Positions 1 to 5,835 of a stretch of 5,835 nt of DNA are shown here, piece by piece (position 1 is the stretch's first letter; the number at the start of each line of letters is the position of its first letter). The stretch comes from Acidimicrobiaceae bacterium. GTDB taxonomy: Bacteria > Actinomycetota > Acidimicrobiia > Acidimicrobiales > UBA10347. The stretch is taken from positions 1 through 5,835 of the forward strand of contig DNHM01000450.1 in the NCBI GenBank assembly GCA_003485885.1. The letters are read 5' to 3'. The notes under the pieces are model-generated. The model saw only the letters and a list, made by a program, of their open reading frames with translations, made no database searches and was not told the origin of the DNA. The position numbers and the translations under genes were made by a program.

Positions 1-97
1 TTCCCCCCGCCGCAATGAGTACGACTTCTTTCCACCGGCTTGGAACGGTCCAATAGAGGAGGAAGACGAGGGTGAACCCACAAATGCTGAGTGTCAT
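1..97 (-). CDS. MBOAT-family membrane O-acyltransferase, N-terminal fragment (cut by window edge)
   Basis: This frame runs open from the ATG at 97-95 to the window edge, giving 32 codons. The peptide begins MTLSIC and contains FTLVFLLYWTVPSRW followed by KEVVLIAA. A hydrophobic first helix, a YW-x-VP-x-RW turn and a second hydrophobic stretch are the typical start of MBOAT proteins of the AlgI/DltB/PatA type. These are polytopic membrane enzymes that move an acyl group to an extracytoplasmic acceptor. An in-frame TGA lies upstream and there is no GTG or TTG between it and the ATG, so this start is well supported. No Shine-Dalgarno is visible. The gene begins 13 nt after the stop of the SGNH gene, which fits an operon and a DltB/DltD-like or AlgI/AlgJ-like pair. 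The catalytic His region lies outside the window, so the family call rests on a short peptide plus context. Confidence 0.7.
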   Translation of the reverse strand, partial: MTLSICGFTLVFLLYWTVPSRWKEVVLIAAGG

Positions 98-110
98 GGG
101 GCGGCAACCA

Positions 111-947
111 TCATTTGGTGTTCAGTGTCTCTAGGTAGGCCCCAAACTTGGGGATGAGCTGGTCAAGGAAGAGCTGCTGTCCCGCTGGGTTGAGATGGGC
201 GAAGTCGCAGTAGAATTCGCTGTCGCCAACGGTGAGGCTCGGGCCGATGGTGAGATTGGACCTGTCGCCCAACGCTTCTTGAACCCGTTGACGAAATGCC
301 TCGGTATGTGCACTCGTCGGAACCTCAGCACTTGTGCTGCGGGGGACCGAAAGCAGGAAAATTTCAACGCCGAGAGATTCAGCTTCTGTAAAGAAGGCCA
401 GGGCGTCGTCGAATGCGTCATTGCTCGGCGCGACACGTCTTGGAATGTCGGAGATGAGGCTCGGCAGATATCTAGGGCGAGACCGACAGTAGGGTGCGGA
501 ATAGTCCATGCCTCCGGGAAATAAAGTTCGTAGTCGTCGCTGGATACTGAATTCGTGCTCGGGCCCGCCGCCTCTCAGCAAGTCTGGCTGTATAACGATG
601 ACGTCGGGCCTCGTGGCCAGGACGTCGTCGAGGATGTTTCTGTACGAACTGAATCGACGACCGGATGCTGCAAGATTGACGATCGCCACGTCAAGTCCAG
701 CAGTGGTTAGCCGGTCACTGAATGTCGGTGTTTGGCGAGTAGCGTTTTGCATCAACGAGTCGCCGAGGATGACGAGCCGCGTGGCTGACGAGTCGTTTGC
801 GTCGAAGATGTCTAGTTCTGCAAGGGCGTGCCGCTCGAAGTCGGATTCGGGTGGCAAGAAGAGACCCGTCGCGCTAGATACGAGGAGCAAGATCGTCAAA
901 CACGCCAACCACGCGGCAACGATTGGGGAGCAGATCCGCCGGCTCAC
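111..947 (-). CDS. Membrane-anchored SGNH/GDSL-type protein, probable partner of the downstream MBOAT acyltransferase (DltD/AlgX-like role)
   Basis: The protein has 278 residues. An N-terminal hydrophobic helix (about 7-30, after a SRR positive patch) has no clear signal-peptidase site or lipobox, so it probably anchors the rest outside the membrane. Block I is LVILGDSLMQN with the nucleophile candidate Ser64. Block II is NLAASGRRF with Gly96. The block V signature is DFAHLNPAG with Asp248 and His251, the Asp-x-x-His spacing of SGNH esterases/acyltransferases. The block III position reads PDVIVIQPDLL and lacks the usual G-x-N oxyanion Asn. The GTG start at 947 overlaps the upstream stop as GTGA, so translation is probably coupled. 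Proteins of this fold beside an MBOAT gene (DltD, AlgJ/AlgX, PatB) take part in transferring acyl groups to cell-surface polymers. It is shorter than DltD (about 400 residues), so it is not a DltD ortholog. A stand-alone esterase is the alternative. Confidence 0.82.
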   Translation of the reverse strand: MSRRICSPIVAAWLACLTILLLVSSATGLFLPPESDFERHALAELDIFDANDSSATRLVILGDSLMQNATRQTPTFSDRLTTAGLDVAIVNLAASGRRFSSYRNILDDVLATRPDVIVIQPDLLRGGGPEHEFSIQRRLRTLFPGGMDYSAPYCRSRPRYLPSLISDIPRRVAPSNDAFDDALAFFTEAESLGVEIFLLSVPRSTSAEVPTSAHTEAFRQRVQEALGDRSNLTIGPSLTVGDSEFYCDFAHLNPAGQQLFLDQLIPKFGAYLETLNTK

Positions 948-2785
948 GGCCTATGTGAGCGTGTGATGACGGATGCGTCGCCGAGATTCCGGATGCCCAG
1001 GATGTCAGCATTGCTCATGATGATCGAGAAATGGTCCTCAATGGCCCCAACGAGGTCGAGATGGGCAAGTGAGTCCCAGCCATCGACCTGGTCGATGGTC
1101 GACGAGAGTGAGAGATCAGCCTCGGAGACACCAAAGATCCGGGCTGCAGCACGAAGCACAACATCGTCGATGTCGCTGCTGTGGTCATTCTGTTCGTGTC
1201 TTGGTCCACTGAGCCGGTCCCTGACACCAGCGGCGTCGATTTTGCCGCTGGGGGTAAGCGGCATCTCGTTTACGCGAAGAACGCGCTGAGGAACCTTATG
1301 GGGGCTCAACAGGCGGCGGCAGTGTGTCACGACATCTTCACTACTCACCGTATCTTCGGTGATGATGATCGTTTCGACTCGCTGGCCCCACATCGGGTCA
1401 TCAATGCCCGTGGTGGCGGACTGCACGACCCCAGCGAGTTGCCCGATTACCGCGTCGATCTCGGCCGGGGCAATATTGCGGCCACCCCGCACGATCATGG
1501 AACTCTTGCGCCCCCGAAGCTGGATAAAGCCGTCATCATCGCGGATCGCAAGGTCGCCGGTACGAAACGTTCGGTCTGTCAACACTTTGGTAGTGCTGAC
1601 TTCGTCGTTTCGATAGCGACTGAACAGATGGTCTCCCGTGATCACGATCTCGCCGATTTGTCCCTCTGGCACCGGGGCGCCGTCCTCGTCGATGAGCTCA
1701 ACCGCACAACCGATTGGTCGACCGATGGTGCCAACCCGTCGAGTTCCGCTGGACTCTGGGCCACTCGCGATGCTGCTCGTGACGGTCTCGGACAAGCCGT
1801 AGGAGTTGCATACGACCGTGTCAAAGGTGGACTCGAAACGGGTCCAAAGCGCCGTGGGTAATGGGCCGGCACTGGACACGATCATCTGGAAGTCAGGTGT
1901 GTCGAAGGCATCGGGCATGTCTGAGGCAAGGCGGTCATAGAGCGCCAACATCGTCGGCACGACGAGCATGTGCGTGACTTGGTGGCGATAGACCGAATCG
2001 AGGAGTTCGGGAATCGCTGCAACCGAGAAATCGATGGGCCGGACCCACGTTGCGCCGTTGAAGTACGTCATCAACGGACCCTCGATGAGTCCGTCCACGT
2101 GCGATAGCGGCAGCACATTGTGGACTACTGAACCAGCGAACCCGAACACGTGATCGAGGGTTTCGAAATGCGTGAGGATGGCGCGCAAACTCAACTCGAC
2201 GCCCTTGGGTCTGCTTGTCGAACCTGACGTGAACACAATAAGTGCGCACTGTTCTGGATCGAGGTCAGGCAGTTCCGAGGCGGCCGAACAGTTGTCGATT
2301 ACCGCGGGCCAGCTGGTCTTGTCGGCGGTTGAGTCACGCTTGGCAAACAGCCGATTGGCGAGGGTCTTGGCTGGTTTTGCGCCTAGCTCGACCACCGTCC
2401 AGACGCAGTCTTGACGAAGTTCGCACCGATCGATCTCGTCGCCACGAGCGAAGATGAGCGCTGGTTCGACGACCACAAGCGAGGCGCGGATCTCTCGAGG
2501 CGTGCCACCCGGGTCGACAACACATAAACACCGACCTGACCGGATGATGGCAAGACTGAGTTGACCAACCGCAATCGGGTCATTGGAGATCACCATGACT
2601 GGGTCACCCGGTGCGACGCCAAGCTGGTCCAGGTAAGAGGCGAATTTGGTGGTGTGTTCATCGATATCGCCGTAGGTCAGTGTGGTGTCACCTGCAACTA
2701 AGAATCGCGACCTCGGTCCAAGCTGTTTGCGACCTGCGTCCAACCACGCGCGCGGGCTGGCCAACTGGCTATGTGTATCTGACAT
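944..2785 (-). CDS. Acyl-AMP ligase (AMP-binding enzyme) fused to a C-terminal acyl carrier protein domain (DltA-DltC-like fusion)
   Basis: The 613-residue protein is a complete ANL-family adenylation enzyme followed by a carrier domain. Visible motifs are the A3 P-loop FTSGSTSRPKGV (185-196), A5 NSYGLSET (327-334), A7 FRTGDLA (407-413), the A8 hinge GRKSSMIVRGG (425-435) and A10 PLTPSGKID with catalytic Lys515. After a short linker (about 525-537) comes an ACP domain with GWDSLAHLDLV, where Ser572 is the predicted phosphopantetheine site. The expected chemistry is ATP-dependent acyl-adenylate formation, then thioester transfer to its own carrier arm. The A4 region reads PLSHVDGL, which resembles fatty-acyl or small-carboxylate ligases and lacks the acidic residue that binds the amino group in amino-acid A domains, so a non-amino acid is more likely. 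ATG at 2785 lies 3 nt after the upstream stop (TAAGAAATG), so coupling is likely and no separate Shine-Dalgarno is seen. Acid and acceptor are unknown. Confidence 0.92.
   Translation of the reverse strand: MSDTHSQLASPRAWLDAGRKQLGPRSRFLVAGDTTLTYGDIDEHTTKFASYLDQLGVAPGDPVMVISNDPIAVGQLSLAIIRSGRCLCVVDPGGTPREIRASLVVVEPALIFARGDEIDRCELRQDCVWTVVELGAKPAKTLANRLFAKRDSTADKTSWPAVIDNCSAASELPDLDPEQCALIVFTSGSTSRPKGVELSLRAILTHFETLDHVFGFAGSVVHNVLPLSHVDGLIEGPLMTYFNGATWVRPIDFSVAAIPELLDSVYRHQVTHMLVVPTMLALYDRLASDMPDAFDTPDFQMIVSSAGPLPTALWTRFESTFDTVVCNSYGLSETVTSSIASGPESSGTRRVGTIGRPIGCAVELIDEDGAPVPEGQIGEIVITGDHLFSRYRNDEVSTTKVLTDRTFRTGDLAIRDDDGFIQLRGRKSSMIVRGGRNIAPAEIDAVIGQLAGVVQSATTGIDDPMWGQRVETIIITEDTVSSEDVVTHCRRLLSPHKVPQRVLRVNEMPLTPSGKIDAAGVRDRLSGPRHEQNDHSSDIDDVVLRAAARIFGVSEADLSLSSTIDQVDGWDSLAHLDLVGAIEDHFSIIMSNADILGIRNLGDASVITRSHRP
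974..1177 (-). other. Acyl carrier (phosphopantetheine-binding) domain within the ligase-carrier fusion
   Basis: Residues about 537-604 of the 613-residue ligase form the carrier domain. The hallmark D-S-L is at 571-573, and Ser572 is encoded at 1072-1070. The preceding SSTIDQVDGW and following AIEDHFSI match helix 2 of ACP/PCP/DltC-type carriers. As the only carrier seen in the window, it could serve both ligase domains and hand its cargo to the MBOAT protein. Confidence 0.88.
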
Positions 2786-2788
2786 TTC

Positions 2789-5563
2789 TTATGACTTCTT
2801 GTCGTTGATGGAGAGGCGGTCGGGCATACCTTCGGTTCCACACTGTTGTTCTAACCACATCCTGATCTCGGCCCGATCCACCGTCGACCCCGTGAGTTGG
2901 AGCACGAGCTGGCGGGATTGTGGCTCGACAAAGACCGTTGCGTATTCGATGTCCTCACGAGATTCCAGAGCTGCCAACACGCGTTCGTGCGGATAGATCT
3001 CCCCGTTGGAGCGCTTAAGCTGATCACTCATGCGGCCAAGCAGGCTGATAGAGCCGTCCTCATGGCTCACCCCATGGTCGCCCGTGTAAACCCAACCCGC
3101 TTCGAATCGTACCCCCGCCGCATCGCCCAGGTAACCGCTCATCACTGATGGGCCGCTGACTCTGATTTCACCCACGGTACCCGGGTCTACGCGAGTGTCG
3201 TTCTGGTGGACCTCGACGACAGCACCCGCAGGTATACCGAGGTCGCCCTCACAACCTTTGACCGCCGCCAGCACAACACCACCGGTTTCGGTCAGCCCGT
3301 AGTAGTCGACGATCTGGACGTCGAGGATTTCCTGCACTGCGATGCTCGACTCTGGATCGAGTCGGTCGGCGGTCGTGGCAATTGTGCGCAGCTCGGGAAG
3401 TAGTTGGCGTTTCAGGCGTTCCACCAGCGACGCGATGCGGTCGAGGAACACTGGTCCTGTCGTCAGCACATTGATGCCGTACGTATAGCATGCGTCGACG
3501 ATGCTCAGAGCCGAGGCCGCAGATTCTGGTGCTATCACCGTCGTTGCGCCCCGAGACAGCGCCGTGACGAACGGATTCCGTAGGCCGGACATCGTGTGAA
3601 CGGGAGCAAGTGAGAGCAGTCGATCTCCGTTACGCAGGCCGAGCACATCACCCATCACTGCACCGGTATGAAGCAGCGACCCTACGGATAGACGAACCGC
3701 CTTTGGGGCGCCGGAACTTCCGGAGGTGTAGATGATCGCTGCATCATCAGAACCTGTGATATCGGGCTCGGGTAACGGGGCCTGCTCGATCAGCGGTCCA
3801 ACTTCGTCGATAAAATACCGGTCCGAGTTCTCAGGAACATCAGTCGGATCGAACACTATGTACGGGCGATCGCCGCGTAGGTTGTGCACGCGTCTCGTGT
3901 TCGCTCGATCGCACGCCACCGCCTTTACCGCGAGCTGGTCAAATGCTTCGACGACATGTTCATCCGAAAGGTCCGCGGACAGCGGGACCGCTACGAGCCC
4001 GGACAACCAGGCCGCCCACACGGAGATGCAATACTCGAGATGACCGGTGGCCAGGAAGGCGACCCGATCACCCTTCGCCAACCCATGGTCTGTAAACCAG
4101 TGGCGAACAGCCTGCACAAGCGTGTCGACGTCATCGAAGCCGAACAGGCTTCCGTCAGAACCATGCAGGACTTCGGTGGATGCATAACGAATCGGCAACG
4201 ATTCCCACAGTGCACCGAAGGTGTTCCGGCGTTGTGGCTTCAACGATCGATAGTGGCCCTGCAGCTCTGCCATTGCCTGGGAGACCTTTTCGATCTGCAG
4301 GACGTTGTCTGCGACGAGCTGCCGGGATGCCGCAACAAGTGCATCATTTGATATGTCGAGCCGTGCGGCGATATCGCTGAGACGAGCCGGTGTTTCGGCA
4401 TGGCTCAAGATCTGACATTCGGTCGATGTCAGTCTTCGTGAGGTCGCTGGTTCGAGCGCAGCCAGGGCGACTGGGTGACGATTGACCATATGTTCGACCG
4501 TGCCCGAGAGTGCGGCCGGGTCGACCCAGGCACGTCCCGTAGCGGCCTCGACGGTCACGAGCGGGTTGGCGAACAGGAACGCATCGGGTTCAGTTGTGGG
4601 GTCGGGCTTGTTGAGCCGGACGCCTCCCCACGAAGACGGGCCAATAACAACAAACCCGTTGTAGTGCGGTGTATTGCGGCTGTCGATGAGCGGTCGAGAT
4701 TCAGTAGCGGGGTAGAGATCTTGTTCGGCGAGGACCCAGGCCGAACGTCCTGTCCCCTGGCATATGTGATCGAGATACTCGCCCCATACCGAACCGTGGA
4801 GCTGGGTGCAGCCACGTTCGAAGAAGGGATCCGGTTCGCTGTTGGTCAAATGGATGTGGGGGAAGATGATGGGGGCAGTGGCTGAAGTAATCCGGAGACA
4901 CTCGCCCATCAAGGGACTCGTGTCGTACCGATGGAGTGTGTCGAGCCCGTGAACCAGGCCAAAGGAGTCGTCAGCAAAGGGCAGCGGTTCGTTCGCATTG
5001 GCAAAAACAACCGTGAGGTTTGGGGCCCGCCGAGCTGCCGGCAGCCAGTGCATGAAACCTTGATAGCCGAGATGGTCACGGTCTCCTTCCCACAGCGATA
5101 TGACTGGGTTCTCGGGGAACCATGACGCCAACATCTCTCCAGTCCAACCGGTACGGCACCAAGTATCGAGAATGGGCACACCCGCTTCAACGGTGTCGGT
5201 CAGGAGATTGCGAAACATCTCTAGGGCCCGAGTCGACTCGTTAAAAGGCCGAAACCAAGCGTATGGCTCATAAATGCGCCGGTCGTGCTTGCGCTCAAGA
5301 AGGCTTCGATAACGATCGCGACCGGCTCGGATCTCGTTGCCGCGTCGCCGGGCTTCGTTCGCTGAGATGAAACGTTCAGTCCAGATCACGAACCCATCGA
5401 CAACCGGAATCGAGACGCCACACCTCCCGCAGCTGGCAAGGTCGCTATCAAAGTGGAGCGAGGTCCGACAGGTCGAGCAGGCGAATACGGCGTGAATGGC
5501 GAAGTCGTCCGGCACGAGAGAACCGTACCAAGTCATCACTATCAATGGGGCCGACAAGAACAC
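2789..5563 (-). CDS. Multidomain fusion: zinc ribbon + class I methyltransferase-like domain + winged-helix-like segment + AMP-binding ligase domain
   Basis: This is a 924-residue protein from a GTG at 5563. An ATG at codon 10 (5536) is equally possible, since neither has a Shine-Dalgarno, and both keep all domains. Cys29-x2-Cys32 and Cys45-x2-Cys48, followed by SIPVVDGFVIW, form a zinc ribbon of the kind that precedes many SAM methyltransferases. Residues about 125-310 show that fold: beta1 ILDTWCRTGWTG (131-142), beta2 VISLWEGD, and LPFADDSFGLVHGLDTLHRY (194-213), typical of Methyltransf_11. Residues about 378-424 look like a winged helix. From about 450 a ligase domain follows: A3 YTSGSSGAPK (612-621), A5 YYGLTET (754-760), A7 YTGD (826-829) and A8 GRMSDQLKRSNGEIYPHE (843-860). 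Motif I is degenerate and the chain ends before the A10 lysine. As first gene of the operon it may prepare or select the acyl unit for the next protein. The domain calls are firm; the overall function is unknown. Confidence 0.85.
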   Translation of the reverse strand: MFLSAPLIVMTWYGSLVPDDFAIHAVFACSTCRTSLHFDSDLASCGRCGVSIPVVDGFVIWTERFISANEARRRGNEIRAGRDRYRSLLERKHDRRIYEPYAWFRPFNESTRALEMFRNLLTDTVEAGVPILDTWCRTGWTGEMLASWFPENPVISLWEGDRDHLGYQGFMHWLPAARRAPNLTVVFANANEPLPFADDSFGLVHGLDTLHRYDTSPLMGECLRITSATAPIIFPHIHLTNSEPDPFFERGCTQLHGSVWGEYLDHICQGTGRSAWVLAEQDLYPATESRPLIDSRNTPHYNGFVVIGPSSWGGVRLNKPDPTTEPDAFLFANPLVTVEAATGRAWVDPAALSGTVEHMVNRHPVALAALEPATSRRLTSTECQILSHAETPARLSDIAARLDISNDALVAASRQLVADNVLQIEKVSQAMAELQGHYRSLKPQRRNTFGALWESLPIRYASTEVLHGSDGSLFGFDDVDTLVQAVRHWFTDHGLAKGDRVAFLATGHLEYCISVWAAWLSGLVAVPLSADLSDEHVVEAFDQLAVKAVACDRANTRRVHNLRGDRPYIVFDPTDVPENSDRYFIDEVGPLIEQAPLPEPDITGSDDAAIIYTSGSSGAPKAVRLSVGSLLHTGAVMGDVLGLRNGDRLLSLAPVHTMSGLRNPFVTALSRGATTVIAPESAASALSIVDACYTYGINVLTTGPVFLDRIASLVERLKRQLLPELRTIATTADRLDPESSIAVQEILDVQIVDYYGLTETGGVVLAAVKGCEGDLGIPAGAVVEVHQNDTRVDPGTVGEIRVSGPSVMSGYLGDAAGVRFEAGWVYTGDHGVSHEDGSISLLGRMSDQLKRSNGEIYPHERVLAALESREDIEYATVFVEPQSRQLVLQLTGSTVDRAEIRMWLEQQCGTEGMPDRLSINDKKS
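4292..4432 (-). other. Winged-helix-like segment between methyltransferase-like and ligase domains
   Basis: Residues about 378-424 of the fusion protein read as three helices plus a short wing: LTSTECQILSHA, then LSDIAARLDIS and ALVAASRQLVADNVLQI. The pattern of a helix, DIA-x-x-L, a turn, and L-x-x-DNVL is typical of winged helices. In an enzyme fusion it more likely binds protein or a carrier than DNA. It is recognised by pattern only; a plain helical linker is the alternative. Confidence 0.5.
5420..5479 (-). other. Zinc-ribbon segment at the N-terminus of the fusion protein
   Basis: Four cysteines in a C-x2-C-x12-C-x2-C pattern (residues 29-48 counted from the GTG start), with CGRCG at the second knuckle and PVVDGF just after. 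This resembles the short zinc-binding leader of Trm112-like and RlmA-like methyltransferases. It supports the methyltransferase-type call for the next domain despite its altered motif I. Confidence 0.75.
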
Positions 5564-5661
5564 GCATTACCAATCGCTGGCGAGCCTCAAGAAAGCTTCA
5601 TCGAACCCAAACTCAAGGGGATCACGAGGGCGGCCGAGGAGGAAAGGCGTACACTGCCGCC
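5564..5661. promoter_or_regulatory. Divergent intergenic region between the minus-strand operon and the plus-strand gene
   Basis: These 98 bp separate two divergently read genes, so they should carry both promoters. For the plus gene a good extended-free -10 is visible (5650-5655). For the operon no convincing -10/-35 pair was found on the minus strand: TTGAGG (5590-5585) and TTGAGT (5616-5611) resemble -35 boxes but lack a TANNNT at proper spacing. No RNA gene or coding sequence was found here. Confidence 0.6.
5650..5655 (+). promoter_or_regulatory. Candidate -10 box (TACACT) for a leaderless transcript of the plus-strand gene
   Basis: TACACT fits the TANNNT -10 consensus, and its last base lies 6 nt before the A of the ATG at 5662. 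That distance would put the transcription start on or next to the ATG, giving a leaderless mRNA, which is common in actinobacteria. No clear -35 box lies at 16-18 nt spacing (the sequence there is GAGGGC or similar). The purine run GAGGAGGAAAGG (5636-5647) is the competing explanation: it could be a Shine-Dalgarno, but its GGAGG core ends 19 nt before the ATG, which is too far for efficient use. Confidence 0.45.
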
Positions 5662-5835
5662 ATGTCAGACATTCAGACGACCGGCGCTGTCGACGAGAAC
5701 GGCGAACCAATCGCACCCGATGCGCACGTCAAGATCGTGTACCTCGGGCCTACCTCGCCGCATTGGGACTTCCGTAGCGACTTCGGCGACAGTGGATTTG
5801 TCGAGTCCTTTAAGCTACGGGTGATGGCTCGCCTG
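5662..5835 (+). CDS. Protein of unknown function, N-terminal fragment (continues past window edge)
   Basis: An ATG at 5662 opens a frame of 58 codons that stays open to the last base of the window. The peptide begins MSDIQTTGAVDENGEP and then has a beta-strand-like HVKIVYLGPTSPHWDF and a helix-like segment GFVESFKLRVMARL. It has a soluble character, with no signal peptide or membrane helix. Start choice rests on the TACACT box 6 nt upstream, or less well on a distant purine run, and on the shift to a coherent protein-like composition. I do not recognise the family. The VKIVYLGP strand could begin a Rossmann-like or other alpha/beta domain, but that is a guess. It is divergent from the acyl-transfer operon, so a shared role is possible but not shown. 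Confidence 0.7.
   Translation, partial: MSDIQTTGAVDENGEPIAPDAHVKIVYLGPTSPHWDFRSDFGDSGFVESFKLRVMARL

Noticed and set aside
109..114. ATG at 114-112 overlapping the stop of the SGNH gene as ATGA, a possible start for the next gene
   Set aside because: This frame meets TGA after six codons. The ATG at 97 gives the open frame with an MBOAT-like sequence.
1181..1861. Plus-strand open frame of 226 codons opposite the ligase-carrier gene
   Set aside because: It lies wholly antisense to a gene with clear ANL motifs, and its translation shows no domain pattern. Long antisense frames are common in GC-rich coding DNA.
3884..4351. Plus-strand open frame of 155 codons opposite the fusion gene
   Set aside because: Antisense to well-supported coding sequence, with low-complexity protein-unlike composition and no ribosome binding site.
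5538..5543. GATAGT on the minus strand just before the ATG at 5536, a possible -10 box
   Set aside because: A start about 7 nt downstream would fall inside the coding sequence, past both candidate start codons, so it cannot drive them as a leaderless promoter.
5586..5617. Direct repeat CTCAAG at 5586-5591 and 5612-5617 in the divergent region, a possible operator
   Set aside because: Six bases repeated once at 26-bp spacing is too weak to separate from chance without related promoters to compare.
5453..5824. Plus-strand open frames of 123 codons and, nested in another frame, 93 codons (5496-5777)
   Set aside because: They overlap the start of the fusion gene and the well-supported frame from 5662. 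Their translations are rich in Arg, Ser and Thr and show no fold pattern.

Overview
The window is moderately GC-rich bacterial DNA from an unidentified organism. Dense packing, GTG as well as ATG starts, and the lack of Shine-Dalgarno sequences at the usual distance would fit an actinobacterium. That placement is a weak inference: no rRNA, tRNA or phylogenetic marker is present.

Layout. Almost the whole window is one minus-strand operon, read from right to left. It runs from a 924-residue fusion protein (2789-5563: zinc ribbon, class I methyltransferase-like fold, winged-helix-like segment, AMP-binding ligase domain), to a 613-residue adenylation enzyme with a C-terminal acyl carrier domain (944-2785), to a membrane-anchored SGNH/GDSL-type protein (111-947), to the first 32 codons of an apparent MBOAT membrane O-acyltransferase (1-97, cut by the window edge). 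Gaps are 3 nt, a 4-nt GTGA overlap, and 13 nt, so co-transcription and translational coupling are likely. A divergent gene of unknown function begins at 5662 on the plus strand and leaves the window. The 98 bp between 5563 and 5662 should hold the divergent promoters.

How the genes may work together. Ligase, carrier domain, MBOAT and anchored SGNH protein are the same four parts as the Dlt system (DltA ligase, DltC carrier, DltB MBOAT, DltD SGNH protein), which D-alanylates teichoic acids. Here ligase and carrier are fused in one chain, and a second ligase-like domain sits behind a methyltransferase-like module. The inferred pathway is: an organic acid is activated as an acyl-adenylate, loaded on the phosphopantetheine arm of the carrier domain, passed through the MBOAT protein, and placed on an extracytoplasmic acceptor (glycan, lipid or envelope polymer) with help from the SGNH protein. 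Neither acyl group nor acceptor can be read from the sequence. The His-containing A4 regions look more like carboxylic-acid/fatty-acyl ligases than amino-acid A domains, so this is probably not simple D-alanylation.

The oddest protein is the 924-residue fusion. Its methyltransferase motif I has lost two of three glycines, and its ligase domain stops just before the A10 catalytic lysine. One or both modules may be non-catalytic or specialised.
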